From: Ligula intestinalis
Taxonomy: Eukaryota > Platyhelminthes > Cestoda > Diphyllobothriidea > Diphyllobothriidae
DNA: 64,000 nt
Reading direction: 5' to 3'
Assembly (NCBI GenBank): GCA_036362985.1
Contig: JAYGXS010000004.1
Location: forward strand, 46,301,139 to 46,365,138
Of this stretch, positions 22,801 to 37,459 are shown piece by piece; position 1 is the stretch's first letter; each line of letters opens with the position of its first letter. The notes under the pieces are model-generated. The model saw nothing but the letters and a program-made list of their open reading frames with translations. It was not told where the DNA came from and made no database searches. Both the position numbers and the translations under genes were made by a program.

Positions 22801-25220
22801 TAAGGGTTCCGTTTACTTTTGAATGTTGCGTTACTGCATAATCAAAATGGCCAAGACCGTTAGATATCCGGCAACAACTTAGTAAATCTAGTGGATGAGC
22901 ACTTTGAACTATTTATTCAAACAATGAAAGGCTTGTGCGCTGCGAGTTACCCCATAGAAATGAGAAATAGAGCGGCTGTGTCTTTAGAATATGCAGTTTA
23001 AAATTTATCTGTGAATAATGATGAGTTACCGTACAAAGGTTTGAAAAAGTGTGAAGACTAGGTCTTAAAAATTTGCATGCAAAACCGCATCTTATGTATT
23101 CCTAGGCGTTCAATCCGGTAGGGCTAGCGTCTAGTCAACTCAAGTTCATTAAGGGACATATAGGCAAACGCCCTTGGACTCCCTGTTGGTACAAAAAGTT
23201 GAGAAATGCATCGGCACAGCCGAAAATTTAAATGAAGGTCGTTTACATAATTGAAGGCGGATACTCACTTTTTCCAAGTAATACAATCACATGTGGTGAT
23301 GTCGGTTAACACGAGCCAGCAGGTGTAGCTGAGCAAAAAGAGCAGACAGTGAAAAAACTCTTAGTCTTGGCTTAGAGTTCAAATATGCAACGTCATTTGT
23401 GGCTATAAGGAAAAAACTGTCGCTCCTCGAAAGTCTTAATCTCACATAGAATCTTGTAAGCTGGGCGATATGAAATTGCCCGTTATAACAGACAGATATA
23501 TTTGAGAACTTAATTTGTCTCGGATATTTTGCAAGTTTTCATGACAAACACGGACCTTGCATGAGTTTATTATGTGAGAACAGTAATCGGTTTGAAAGTC
23601 CGCTTGCTTTGAACATCAGATAATTATCGTGGGTTCCTTGAAATCCATCGTTTAGGTTTAGAAACAAACAATCTTAAATAATTTGTTTGTTTTGTTTGTT
23701 TTCTGGCTTCTGACCGCATCTGATTATTGTTAACGGTGGAGCATGTTGAATTAACAGGTCATCCCTCGACACATTTGTCTATGGTCCGTTCTGTTTTCTC
23801 TTTTGGCACACTTTCAATTGTATCTTTTCACCATTGTACACTTCAATAAGCCCATCTTATAGTTTTGCTGATCCAAAAAGCAATTTATCTTTTGTTTATC
23901 CCAAAAAACCACCTCTTAGATAATGCACATAAAGTTACAAACCAAGCATCTTGATCGGTCTCCAGAGGGTAACTCGTGGACGGATCTGTCAGATCCTACA
24001 AGACAGAGGCAACAAATGACACTTGGCTTTATCAGACAAAAAATATACCATTTGCATAAAAGCCATATCGCTGCGTTCCCTTACCCTTTCTGAAGTTACT
24101 TGCGTATGCGCTCACAGGTATGATTGCAGCTGAGGTCACATGGAACAATGATATTTCCGTCAAATTCAATTTCAAATTCCCCTAAGAATAGTAAATTTAA
24201 GGTGGCTAGTAAGAGAACGTGACATGGATTTCCTGGATTAAACAGGAATCTTCAACATCTATGTCATCTTGAAATAATGTCAACTACGACGAAGTACACA
24301 AAGCTTGTGGGTGGACGAGGAATGGCTTTTTAAATGGACGCAACGATGGTGTTCGTTATTGAAAAAAGGGAAACGACAGTGCAAAAAATGCACAGCAATT
24401 TCTTTCATGAATTTACAGACAAAAGTATATTTTGTAGCGCCACTCATATACCCCTAGTCCCAGCATTTTGTTCTGCAAAAACGGTGGTTATAGAGTTTTC
24501 TGCAGTGAAAAAATAGGAAAGGCAGAAAACGAAATATTTAGAAGTAAGTGTAAAGTGGAAAAATGTAGTCTAGGTTGCTTCCCGCGGCTGCTGGGAGCAG
24601 TTTGTTCCGCATGTAAATGGAAGATGTGCGAGGCGCATCGCGCTGCGGACAACACTAATTTGACTCCAGAACGGTAAGTTGGACCACAGGTAAGTTGAAG
24701 TAGACGAACTTCTACCTACCATTTCAATTTTTCGGAAAATTCAAGAAGCCTTAAAATTTGATAAAAAGGTTTTTTTGCACTAATTTAAATGATAATACAG
24801 ATGAGAAAAATCCACAGATATAAATCAACAACACTTCTAAATACAGTAAAATAAAAATGCATGTTGCAGTTGTTTCAGTATATTCCACTGCGTGTCCTAA
24901 TTCCCTGCCCATAAAGCCCGATAAGCATTGTTTTCGTAGGAAAACATTCAGGTTTTAGTGATTAATGAGTGGGACTACATAGGCTACTGTTGCCAATTTC
25001 CAAATCAATATGGAACATTTAAGGACGTCGCCTAAGATCAGTTTGTCTGGGAATGAGCAGTTAAGACTGGGGCAGCATTTAAAGAATCTAATCGGATCGC
25101 CGCTTCCAAATTTTTAAGCATCTCCGACTAACAGTGACGATGCTCACGCTGACAACAATGTATGTGTGCATGGATTGGCCTCATCGAACGTTTCCAGACT
25201 ATACACAGCGATAGTTTGTT
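19898..25220. other. No gene recognised
   Basis: AT-rich. The frame at 22340-22732 is open for 130 codons but shows no recognisable domain and may be an old repeat. Confidence 0.4.
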
Positions 25221-25221
25221 T

Positions 25222-25262
25222 TATTCAGCCGTTTCCCCCTCAATCGCCTCATCGTCAGCCCT
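25222..25262 (-). ncRNA. Degenerate hammerhead-like PLE tail
   Basis: On the minus strand GG-CTGACGA is followed by a stem II region, GAAACGGC and TGAATAAAACAAACTATCG. The last part matches the tail after the 5162 core (AGAATAAAACTATCG), so it is likely the same PLE family. Position 16.1 is G instead of T, so it is probably inactive. Confidence 0.35.
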
Positions 25263-26990
25263 GAAGCAGCCCCTCGAGAAGGTGACCGTCATCCTCCTCA
25301 CAATCGGTTATCACGGTCCTGCTGCTCTGTTGCTGCTATTAAAGACGGTGTTGACTACCACCGCCGCAAAATGCATTCTAGCTATCACAATCCCCAGAAT
25401 GGCGGCAACAATGGTTATCATGTCTAACACGTTCACCACTGAGGAGAATACTCCGACATTCCAGTAGCCATTACCCTCCCCAACTCAGTCTCCCTCGCCA
25501 GAAATGGGAACTCGAGAACGATTTGTCGCGTACCTTGACATTTTGCACCGGCCTGGCAGTCATTGGCGAATCCATTGCACTGAGATGGGTGAACCATTGT
25601 GAGAAGCTCCGGCACAGATTTGGCGCACTGCTCACACGCATTCAATCATTACCTGGGCCTGTTCAGTCAAATGCGAAGTCATGACAGCACTGCAATATCG
25701 GCACACCAAAAAGCAGGAGGCGTTCCCCTACTCCAACTTCGCCAGCGGAGCGAATCCTAGCAGCATAATCACTGCAACTTACTCAGCAGCCTCCAATCTC
25801 ACCTGAGCCTATCACCACTGCATATATTCATCCTTTAGCGACCTGGAAGCTCACTTTTGAATACAGCACATAGAGACTGGCGAACCGGCAACAGTTGTTT
25901 GCGTACTGCACCTCATACACGATTCATATACGGTAGTTAAAGGGGTTTTGTGGGTGAGGAATTAGGAAAGGAAGTGGAGTATACGTTAATAAATGCTTTA
26001 TGTATTTTTCTTTTAGTTTACTAAGAAGTGTTGTTGAGTTATATGCGAAGGTTTTCCTAATCTGTATTATTGTTTAACGTATTGCGGAAAAACCCGATTA
26101 TCAAAATGCAGGTTGCTTAAAATTTCTGAAAAATTATAAATGTGGTAAGGACATCGTCTAATTTAACCTCCCTGAGGTCCAAATTGTCATTCTGGAGTTA
26201 TAATACTGTAGTCCGCGGTGCAAAAACGCCACGCACATCGATGTACATGCGGAACAACTTAATCTCAGTGGCTGCGGGAAACAAATTTATCTACAGTTTT
26301 CCACCTTTCACTTCTACAAATTTCCAACAGGGTCTATTCTATTTTTCCATCCCCAAAACTCCTTTAACCACCGTTTCCCTTCGAAAAAATGCTGGGACTA
26401 GGGGTATATGAGATGCACTAATTAAGCTATCCTTGCCGGCGAACCAATGTCAGCAACCGCGGTCATACTCACTTCACTCATTCAAAACATTCAGTTCTCA
26501 GATGACACTCAGTCAATCGCCGTATTGATCAGCGTGGCCACATGCAAATTCACGTTAATGTACGATAAAACACCGTTCACCATCATAACACATGCTCCTT
26601 CTAGCCACAGTTTGACCCTCAAGTCCAACGATATCTGGCTTGTGTTTCAACAGGCGAAAGAGAAGCGCGATGACCTGCGATGCATTTACCATACTCTCAT
26701 ATTCGTTAAATGCCCGTGCCTTGGGTCATGACAGAGTCAGCAAGACCAGGGCAGGGTCGAGCACATTCACACTACCCAAGAAGCTTTTCCGCACCATTCT
26801 CCGCAGGCGTAGAATCGGATTTTCTGTTGTGTTGAGGAGGAGGCAGGACAGGGGGCAGGCTGTGTGACACACATGGGTAGGATGGTGGGCAACCACTTAG
26901 TCCGTCCTCACAATCAGCACATTTTTGACTGACGCACGCGAGGGGAAGAAGTGAGACGGACGGACCGACTGATCTGTGCATATGACTAAC
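25263..26990. other. GC-richer block, unidentified
   Basis: Overlapping frames occur on both strands. On the minus strand a cysteine-containing stretch (25433-25645) and, in another frame, a hydrophobic segment (about 25310-25440) could be remnants of a membrane protein or a repeat. I cannot identify it. Confidence 0.25.
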
Positions 26991-29800
26991 TTTAAAGAAC
27001 CTACTGGGCTTGAATTTATCAGGATGTGCTAGAAGCCTTGACTTGAAAATGTACTAACTAGTACGATCCTACTCTAAGTACAGAGTTAGGCTGCGCCATC
27101 TCCATTTAGATACACTCGATAGATATAATAAGAAACAACCTTCATAATTTCATGTTTTTACAATTTTGTTCGATGTCTTTGTCTGTCTTTGTTTCCAAGC
27201 AAGTATCCAAATGTTCCCTTTTACCTGTTTTGATAGTGCCAATGAACAGACACTGAATACGCTTGTTGCAAGCGGTTAGTCAAACGAATCCGGTTTTTAT
27301 ATGTTTTGGAACAGAAGTTAAACTTTCAGACTAGGGAAATACGGAACGTATTTTGCGAAGCAAATGAATATTAGGCATGATGGGACACGAAACACGCTGG
27401 TTCTTGCAGGAGAAATTTGCGGCTGATGTTTTAAATATAAGAAAGGTGTAGAGTAATCGTTGTATTTGAAAGTGTATTGAAGGTCATCTCTAACATTTTA
27501 TTGCCTTCTGTCAGTTATGACGTTGAGGAGAGCCTCCCTGTTCTCTGCCCGGCAGTCGAGCCGAACAGCTTTGTGGTGAATCTTTTCCAATTGGCTTATC
27601 AAGGAGATTAGATGAGTTTTAGTTTCAACGACTGTGCGTCGCGACTACAGGTACTGGTTGAAATAGCTGATTCTGTTCAAACACTTCACAGTGACCTTTG
27701 ATTTAGGTTCGCTTTTGCATGCCTTAGTTTGTTGCAAGATACTTAATACGAGCATGCACCACCAAAAGTCCTTGCATGTTATCTATATTAAGTATTCGAA
27801 CATCATGAGCTTGAGAGAGAGAGAGAGTCGGAAAGGAGCATGAATGCATACTGCAAAGGTGGTCAATTATGCAGTCGCACGTTTAGTTTTGTGCTCTTGT
27901 TAGGAAATGTAGTAATCTAAGATTACGACCAGGGCTAAGAAAATAGTATTCAAGTGTGTAGAATTTCCATGGACTAAGATGATTTCGCGAATTTCAATTG
28001 GTTGTCGTACGTTTTTACTTCGTATTAACCACTGCCATTTACTTCGAAACCTCCCTGAATAAAAACCAAGATAACAAAATGGTTAATTGCGTAATATCGG
28101 ACGGATATGCCCTTATACCCATGATGATAAAATGTGGTATTCGTTCTTTCTTTATCACATTTTAAAAACAACAGTTGTAGTTGTGAATGAGATTGCAGTT
28201 ATACTGCTCTAAAAATCAGCGGTTAATGCAGGCCAAAATGTGTGCTGTTCAAATGAGGTCAAGTGAGTCGTTATCATTTGAGAATCCGAATTTATGAGAG
28301 GCTGCAAAGTTTGACGTGTGCATCTTTCATGAGCCAGTGCATTGACCTTAATCATCGAACATACGGACGTCGTAAATTGGAAGTTAATTCAATCACAATG
28401 CTTCATATAGAGTATGCCATTTGCCATATCATAGTCGGAAATACAAGCATTTTAATTCTTGGGTGCATTCTGAATCAAAAATAAATCCAGTAGCCGCGCA
28501 AGCTGTGGAACCACTTAATGCGTCACTGACCTGTTTGGTACTTAGCCTCCAAATGCAGACTAGTCCATCAATTCTTCTCAGTCGAAACCACAACCCATCA
28601 GTTAGGATATAGTTTATTCCTTGAAAGAGAAGATTGCATAGACAATTTCACAGAGTACAGAAAAAAGTCGTCCGCTTCCAATCACCCTGGGCATTGGAAA
28701 TGATCTCCTGCCATTTGCAACGATATGAATCGGGAATTATTAATAAAGTTTTTCGTCAGAGGAATAAAATAGAATAGAACCCTGTACAACGAACGCATCT
28801 TAGGAGTCTCCTTTGACAGCTGAATCTATTCTATCTCACGTTTTGGTTTTTATCCTTCCAGTTATTATAAAACCTAGGTTCTGATTTTCTCCAAACACTT
28901 GGCCATCCGGTGTTAAGGTTCGCCCACAGCACTAACAGTGAACATTGAGGAATTCAACTTTAATAGACAGTGTTATTAATGAGGTATTTTTAACTGACCG
29001 GCTGAAACGAAACACTCAGCGGCGCCTCATCTGGCCTTTTAGGAAACGCATGGCTTTAAGCTAATTTGTCCAGTAAAATATCTTTTTTTCAAAAGCATGT
29101 CTACTGAACATGACTATGCAATCGCACTTTTTTTATGATATTCTCTTTTTCGGATTATAATGCATGCAGCATAAAATGAAATTGCCTTAAAAATTAACGT
29201 TTTCACAGTAATCTAACTTGTGTTTTCTTACATGAATTATAATAATTTACAAGACACTTAGACTTCAAATTAACGTTTTAGCTGCGGTCTTCCCACGGCT
29301 GACAACATGCGGTACACCATTTTGTCTCTGCTTCATTGCCGTGGGAGTTTTCATAACAAAAATGACGTAACCTTAAATCGTCAAGTTCATCGGCACTGAC
29401 TTTTTGATGACGATGGACCTGCACGTTCTTACACAATCTTCAAGTCGTTCACATTGCACGAGGTAGAACACCCATTAGCGTGGCAAATGCAAATGCGCCG
29501 TCTCTTGGTATTCCCTAAAGCAATAACGATAACACTGTGGCCGTGAAGAAGAGGGAACTTGATGGAGGAGTATTCGTCGTTTGACGTTTAAGGCGTACAT
29601 GGAACTCTCAGATTTATAATTGGACTCAAGCTTTTCAACTAAGATTATGGAGATTATGGAGCATCTCTAAAAATTAATCGGTCCGGTTAGCAAAGCAGAT
29701 GCATTAAGGGTGAAATAGTTACTTCTATGTCCTTAAATTACTTTCTTAAAATTTCATCTGCCCACCAACCACCATAGTTTATTGATTTCATTACCACATA
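26991..29800. other. No gene recognised
   Basis: AT-rich with a GA microsatellite at 27813-27828. No coding signal. Confidence 0.4.
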
Positions 29801-29807
29801 ACTGTAA

Positions 29808-29848
29808 AGGCCTGACGAGAATTTATCGAAAACAAACGTATGTTCACC
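29808..29848 (+). ncRNA. Hammerhead-ribozyme-like motif with canonical core
   Basis: Core CTGACGA (29812-29818) is followed by stem II starting with the canonical G-C and A-T pairs (GA/TC) around a 5-nt loop. Then come GAA (29828-29830), stem III AACA/TGTT with a 6-nt loop, and cleavage base C (29845). Stem I is GGC against ACC, with one mismatch next to the core. No PLE coding sequence is recognised directly beside it, so it may be an isolated tail. Confidence 0.5.
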
Positions 29849-30479
29849 AATTTATCTTCTGAAATTTAAGATGTCTTAGGGAAATTATGCAACCTTTTCC
29901 CAGACTGCTGCCGCCGATTCAGAGAACGTTCAAATCATGGGATGATGTCGAGATAAAAATCTACTTTATTTATGAAACAAGAAGTGAGCTGGTGCGTGCC
30001 CTTCGCCGACTTTACTTGCGTTTTTTTACACATGAGTAGCCTGCTATGCGAGGACAGTTTTTAATGCATTAAAGGAGGCTACTTTAGATAGCTGTGGATG
30101 GATAGGCGGCTTTGTGTGTATCGATCAGTCGACTGATATTAAAAAGAAAAGGTTATAAGAATTCAAATGGTTGATTTGTTTGAGTTCACTGACCACTATC
30201 TAATATCAAAATAACAACCCAAATCTCGAATTAAAATACCCTGTCATAAATTTGGCAGCAAGCAGGCCAACTTGATCATGCAAAGTACAGAGAAGCGACC
30301 TGCGGAGGGGTGTTTCTGTGGTTATCGCATTTACCTTTCTTCAAACATATACGCCTTGGTAATTAAAGCTGTTATTAGATTGATTTATTTTCTCGCACAT
30401 TTAGTCGAAACAAATTTTTCGGAGCAATCCCAACAAAGCCTTTCAGACCAGCTACCGGATACCAGAAAAGTTTTCTAAT

Positions 30480-30620
30480 TGCCTGCACCAACGGATGCTA
30501 ATAAAGGTGAGGCAGTGGCTAAAGAACTAGCTTTTCTGGTGCTGTGCTGTCAGAAGACGCTAATGCAAGCAATGTTTATTTCGTGGCCAGTGCCGACACC
30601 ATATGGCGATCGCATATCGG
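30480..30620 (+). pseudogene. PLE endonuclease C-terminal fragment
   Basis: The translation EAVAKELAFLVLCCQKTLMQA parallels EAVAIRLAKPILCCQKALVQA in the PLE frame at 37460-38659, and the DNA is also similar over the CTGTCA-AAG-CGCT stretch. Only this short piece is recognisable. Confidence 0.6.
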
Positions 30621-30849
30621 CCTCCCCCGTGGTAAAATTTTTTCTTACCGTGACCGTGAGGTTCACTACGTGCATAAGACCAATGACCATTTCTCATAGC
30701 TTACGTTACTTCTCTCCAGCCCCCAGTCTGATGACCCCGACGTGCCGAGGCCATCATGCGCGTAGTGTTGCACGATGTGCTTTCACTATAAAAAATTTAT
30801 GCACTCTTTTTAATGCTCCCGATTTCATCAGCAATACAGTTATATAGAT

Positions 30850-33800
30850 TCGATGATCGATTGCTGGAAACATACGTTTACCTTTTTGACTTTTCAAGCT
30901 TTTGAAATTATCTTATCACGGAAACCAATCTAGAATTATGTCGGTAACGTCCTTCTTATAATGCGCTGTCGATGATATCAATGGCACAGGCGTCGTTTGG
31001 TTGCATTTAGCCTTACAATTTTATCAGTAGAATCAATCTGGTGATGCTGGTAATCGTTATGACGACTAGTATGGTGATAGTGGTAATGCAGGTGGTAACC
31101 AAATCAGGTGTGTGCGATACATCATCCAGAACGCGAGCCTAATAATGAATTCTTGGCATTTGATATTTGGTGGCATGGCTATGTGCAGACTCACGCTGCG
31201 TTAGCCACCTATACCCGATCCCACTTCAAGTCTTGCTGAATTTTCCATGATAGCACATGCAGATGCGAGAGGAGGAACGGCGTTCAAAAGACGGTCCGCA
31301 TGAGTATTATCACCGTAAACTGACTCCACCATGCTATGGTGTACAGAATGGATCTCAGCGGAATCGACGGCCACCCTAGAGGTGCTGGCTGCTTCAAAAT
31401 TTGCTTCAGAATGGCTTGTTACATAAAAACTAAATACAAAAAAGAAAGACAGGGCAGACAGACAGGACGATCAGCCTGCACACGCTTAAGCGAAAATCAA
31501 CTAGCGGTTAAGGGGCGATATCACTCGGCCGAAGTCACCATGCACACATTAGAAGCTGGCCTCCAATTTGCATGCAACTGAACTTGCATTGTTGGCTCTT
31601 GTCCTTAAAAAGAAGGCTTCGAGTCTTTAGAGACCATCAGCTCCAGCGACACGGGCATCAACAGGCGCGTCGAATTAGATGCGGTGTACACCAACCTCAG
31701 GGAAGCATGGATGAGACAACAGCCTATCCGGACTAGACGAAGCAAAAACCAGTCACCTCCGATTTCACAATTAATTGTGGTCGACAATCAGTTCCTGACC
31801 GACCGCATAATTACATGAGGGTGACACCTATTTTAACCCCACTGACTGCACAATCACATGTGGGTGACGATTATGGACTATTTCCTAACCAACTATATAG
31901 GCTTCTGTTAGCCAGCATTTTGAATTGACTGGTTCGTAAAATTTTTATCCGTTTGACGACGACCTGGTGTACCTGCGTGGAAAATTTACACAACAAATAA
32001 CTGTTACCCAAAGAACTCCTGCTACCGAATAGTACTGCATATTTTGTTCACCAAAAGCCTGTTTTTTAACGCTTGGATAAATAAACTTGAGGATTCGTAA
32101 ATTTTCCAAACAGAATATGATAGTTTGACTGCTGTTATGGACGATATCCACCACGAGCTTCATCAGGCTAAAGGCAGGTGTGGTGACCGTAGCTGAATTA
32201 TAGTGAAGGTAGACTGGCAGGATCTACCCCACTCTCTCACCAGTCCCAAACCTGTGCCCGATGGCAAGACAAAAGTCAAAAAGACTGGAAACAGAGGAGA
32301 GGGCGCAGGTAGCTGGTGCGGCCGAGGCCGTCCCTAAGCGTGGCACCACACTCAGAAGGGTAAGTTTCGCAAAATAAGCACGCAACAACTGACCAGGTGG
32401 CCCTTGTGACCCGAAAGAGGCGGGCGTGCCAGCCAAAGCCACAATCACGCTGCCCGCAAATTTGCGAGGAACCACCAGCCAGTATTCACTCCTGTGGATC
32501 GGAGAAAGAAGATACAATTAACCGGGCAGCCGTGCACACGCCTCCTCAACGCAGCGCATAAACCTACAGGGAATCAGATCCCATAAAACTGCCAACACAC
32601 ACCAACCTGCGGGCACCATGGTTTGTTGAAGCATCGCATTGCATACGCACACAATCCTACAATCTCCGAAGGTTGGGGGAACAGCCCTGCACTTGGCCTA
32701 GGCCATAACTCTTCACAGACGGGGTAGCCATTCAGTCATCGACTGTGAAATACAACACAGACTCATCAGCCACTTCACACACCGCACACACTGGGCTGAT
32801 GGTGTGTCCGTTAGATGCGTCAGTTGGTAGAACTTTTAGCGGAGAGGAAGTAATTACAGTAACCTTCTTCCTCATATTTTAACCTCTTTTTATGTCAACC
32901 GCCAGCATACATACCTGAGAGTTTTGCAAGCATATACTTCTATTTCTGAATAAAAAGTTGGTGCGTGGTTAACTGCAATTTGTACCATCCTAAAAAAAAT
33001 AGTTTGAAGCGTGTAAGAGTCATATGCTGATTAACTGCAAATAGAGACTTTCTACACCACAAGAATTTACTCACTACTGTAGTTTCAGCCCATCTTACAT
33101 CTAAAAAAATCTTCCATGCTGAGTAATTTTTCGACAAGCATCACTGCTGCGAAAGAGGGAGGGCAAAGTTAATATGTAAGTTACTTGCCTAGTAGGAAGG
33201 AGGAAGCAAACGGCACGTGCGTCAATTTATTCCATCATCCAACGTGCTCTTAGGCACGACCCTCCCAGGGCGAATTTACTTTCGTTAGGGCGTAGCGACT
33301 ACTACTAGGTGGTGTCGACGGTAACGTGGAAAAAAGACGTGCGCATCCACGCGCATCAGGGAATCACACTTCAGTAAGAAGCGTTCATTTTGACGTAGCA
33401 AAACCCAGAAAAGGCCTCACAGGCCGTCGTGCAGGCAGAAAGAACAAATTTTCTCACCCTTAAGTGGGGACTTTCAGTGCATCGCAACAGCTGACATGGG
33501 TATCATTTTTATCAGTGATAAGAATCTCTGAGTGAAGTACGCGTGCTAAAGTTCTCGAAATCTGCCCCAAACAGCAGAAAGCAAAATCCGCGAAGCAAAG
33601 AAGTTGATTATTATTTGCAAGGGAAAACATAGTAAAGGTTCGACCGAATGAATGACTGGATGAGACAAGTTTGAATTTCTATTATCCTATAGTTTGAAAT
33701 ACTATCTTGCCGTTTCGATAATAACACTGAGGGAGACATACAACCTTAAACTGTAGTTTTTTTTATCCAGCTAAGAGCATTTTAGAAGAATAGGTGATAA

Positions 33801-36800
33801 TCATTTTTCAGAAAGACTATTCTCGGATTCGTTTATGTACAAGTGGGTTGCACTTTCAATGGTTGTAAAAAAAGAACTGCGTTCACAAAATCTGTGCCTA
33901 ATAAATCAGAAAGTATTGGTTTAAGCCTAGGCAGAAGTCGCCAGTGGATTCCACGACATTGACGGGTGGCTTAATGGAACACAACTAAGGAGTTTGACCA
34001 AACATGTCACGTTTGGTAATTAGGATATGTGCGGAAAGTACAAGGAACACATTAAAAGTATTTTATAGGTAACCAAGACAAAACTAACAGCTAATGAGAG
34101 GTTTATATAAAGGTCGAGCTAACAAATTTCTTAAAAACCATGAAAGTTGCCTTTAAACTCGCCATCGTAAATGTTTTTTAGTGAAAAATAACTTTTTTAT
34201 TTGTTTAATATTCTTATTTCCTAGAAAATTAGCCAAAATAAGGCTTAGGTAAATTAGTTGTTTTGCAAGAACCACTAAAGTTAAGTCAGCTAAAGTGATA
34301 GAGCATTAGAAGGTAGGTGCTTAGTTTTCGCACATCACAGTAACCGAATGACCTCCTCGTTGAATTTCTTGGGTCTTAGACTTTACCCTGGGTTGTTTTG
34401 GTCCACATAAACTAAAAAAGTAGAAGCATGTGCTCACATTCATTTGGTTACTCATATTTCACCTCAACAGAAAATAGTCGGCTTTTATATGAAAAGCGTT
34501 CACTTTAATTGCTCAGAAGCCAAATTGGTCCTGATGATTATCAAAATTCAACATAACTATAAAGGAGGCGGGGTACTTGGCTATGTTGTTTTAAATTCAA
34601 TAAAAAATTTTTTAAAAATATTTTAGCATACTTTTTCATTACATAACCCCTTTAAGTTAGCAACCCCATCGAGCAGAAGCTTATAAAACCGAAATATTGT
34701 CAATGTAATGAAAAAACCCGATTAATTTAGATACCTGTTTCAATCATATTCCGAATAAATAAGTAAAGTAAGCGGCAGCAAGTAGTTAGCACTAATATAC
34801 CCATGTCTACAGACCTATTAAATGGGGTAGCTGTTCGTTTTTAACCACGACACACACTATTTTGCAGTATAAAGTACAGGGTGCATTGGAAAAATTTTCG
34901 AAATTTTATCACATTTTCCAATAAAAAGAGGCTATACAGATATGTTAAACTACCGTCATTCGGAGCAAAAAAACTGACTGCTGCAAAAGTAAATTGTAGG
35001 TAGGGAGCTTCTTTAAAAAAACAGTAAAGAAGTTGTTTGGGCCGTCGAAATAACAAGATTGAAGTGCTAGCATCAACGCTCGAAGGTGAATGCAACCTGA
35101 TCTATTTTCAATTGCCTATTTGCTCATAAAAGGAGGGGAAAGCAGATGGCAGGAAGATCTATAGTGGTTCTACAGACCACCTCCTCCAAATGCGGACGCC
35201 ACACATGCATTCTCGCAGTCAAAATCTGGCTCAGCCAGTCACGCTCGACCCAGTGCAATGGTCTATTTCTGCATGCGGCGCGCGACCTTTGCCCTCGCGC
35301 GGCCGTAGGCACACACACACACACTCCAGACAGGCCGGGCCAATCATCGTCCTTATGTTGACTTACACAAAGTCCGCCTAGGGGCCGTTGTGGAAATTCC
35401 CGCGATAACGAACACTCGGGATTACGCCCGTCATACTGCGACGCAGGCAGCGTCGTTGGGTGGAAAGACGACTCCTAGCTCTCGCACGTCCCTTACGGTC
35501 TAAGTGGCAACTTTCTTCTAACTCTTGTGTACGGAATACATTGTTTCTATTAATCTGGCACTTTCACGCCTTCTCTAACTTCTTAAGGAACTGGAACTGA
35601 AGATGGCAGTTGCCAGGGTTTGACTTACTAAATTTCCTGCGCTAAATCTTTGGTGATTCGAACAATTTTTTGCGGAAAAGCATCATTTTCCCAAAGTATG
35701 CCTTTCTATAAAAGTAAATTTCTCGGGATGCCGCTTTTTAGTTGATTCGAACACACTTACCGACTTTGTCGACATCTCAGGACAGTTTACTTCCATTCCA
35801 TTTTGATAGGGTGTGACAAACAGGTAATCAACAAGCACACACAAACAGCTAGATGTGTGTTTCCAGCGTTTTTGTCAGCCTACTTCAAAGCACCTTAATT
35901 TAATCGTACCATAATCAAATATGTTAAATATCGAGGAATATCTTGAAAACTCTCCTTCATTATTGCCACATTAGTAATTTTTACATAAGGAATCCTTCTA
36001 GAGCATTGACCACTGTGGCTTGTGAATGCATTTTTTTTCGACCGTCTTCAAAATGTACAAGCTTTAAAAAAGTGTTTAAATGCGTAAGTCTGCCAAAGAC
36101 CTCAGTCAACTAAAAAGAAAACGGACATAACATATTCCTTCTTTAAATTTGGCAGAAGGTCGTATTTTCTTCGAAAATTTTTAATGTTTCTGAAGTTAAA
36201 ACCTTTTAATTTTTTTAAGAATTTTGAAGCTTCAAATTTTCTATGCTTGTATTCTTAGTGCGCAAGCTATGTACCGTATCTGTTTATTGCAAGGGATATT
36301 TTACTTTTGTATAGAGCTCCTAAATATATTTCTCTTGATCTCCACCACGCTGTATACGTTTCAAGCATCATTATGCAATTCAAAGATACAAAGCTTTCTA
36401 ATATTCGCATAACACCTAATGAAAACAAAGTTTTATGCGTGTTTAACAAACAATTTATTTATTTTTCCAACTAAACTTACTAAAAGAGGTGAAGGTCGTT
36501 CAGTCTTTTGTCAACAAATTTGTTGCAAGCAAGTGGAAGGAATCTTGTTCAAAGTCTGGCATGATAATACGACTAAAATATTTAAAGATTATCCTTAAGG
36601 ATAATTTATCTTATAAAATCACTTAGGTTATCTTTTATAATTAAAAAACACCTCTGTATCTTGTTTAATGCTCTGTGAGATAATATATCTGCGTTTATGA
36701 CTTCATTCGAAAACTCAGAAGATGCTCTCTACTGATTTTATCTCTACCAGTCAGCAACGCTTCAGCAATAAAAAATGAATAATCAGCAAAGAAAAGGACA

Positions 36801-37440
36801 GGCACTTTATACGCCGCACATTAATGGTTTTTAATATTGTGGCCCTGAGACCCTGGCTGGCCACATTTCAAAACTTAACCTATAACTGCAAGCACAAGAC
36901 AAAGTAGCCTTACAATGGAATGCGTGTTTAGTTGCCCAAGTCGGACTTATATATAGCTATTATTTCATTATCGGTCGGGATTGATGGATGATTAAATAAA
37001 TGGGTGGAAGCTTTGGTCATCAACACATTCGCTTGAAATTATGTTCATTTCGCGTGCGTGTGCAAAAACCTCCTCCACAAAGACTGAGTTTAATTAACGA
37101 ATGGATGGAATTCGTATGTTGGACTTGCTGCAAGCCTGCTCATTGGCGAACTAGGATTTGAAAGGTTTTCGCTTCGTGGTTGTGATGTCTGGTAAAGTGT
37201 TACCGGCTCCACTTCAGTGGACTCCTACCTCTATGTTGCCACCTTTTCTTCGAGCATTTGAATTTAGAGTAACATCTACATTTCTTTGATTCGTTTCCAT
37301 GCTTGCGACAAGACCAAATCTGGTATACGCCTCTTGATGTTTTTGTTCATAAATGAACGCCAAAAAAATTGCCTGGTTTGAGTTGCATCCTGAAATCCAA
37401 ATGGCGTGCAGAGACGGCCGGTGGTCAACAAGACATTAAG
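30850..37440. other. No gene recognised; scattered GC-richer patches
   Basis: Mostly AT-rich. GC-richer patches at about 31260-31580, 32160-32830, 33190-33440 and 35120-35560 are probably old repeats. A CA microsatellite lies at 35310-35324. No domain was recognised in any frame, including 32224-32517 (minus). Confidence 0.35.
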
Positions 37441-37459
37441 GCCATTCGGAGTGTTTTAG

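Noticed and set aside
25433..25645. Cysteine-containing minus-strand frame considered as a tetraspanin or secreted-domain exon
   Set aside because: The following hydrophobic segment is in another frame, and the tetraspanin CCG motif is absent.
32763..32790. CTGATGAGTC on the minus strand as another hammerhead
   Set aside because: No GAAA-type segment at the expected distance and no stem II.
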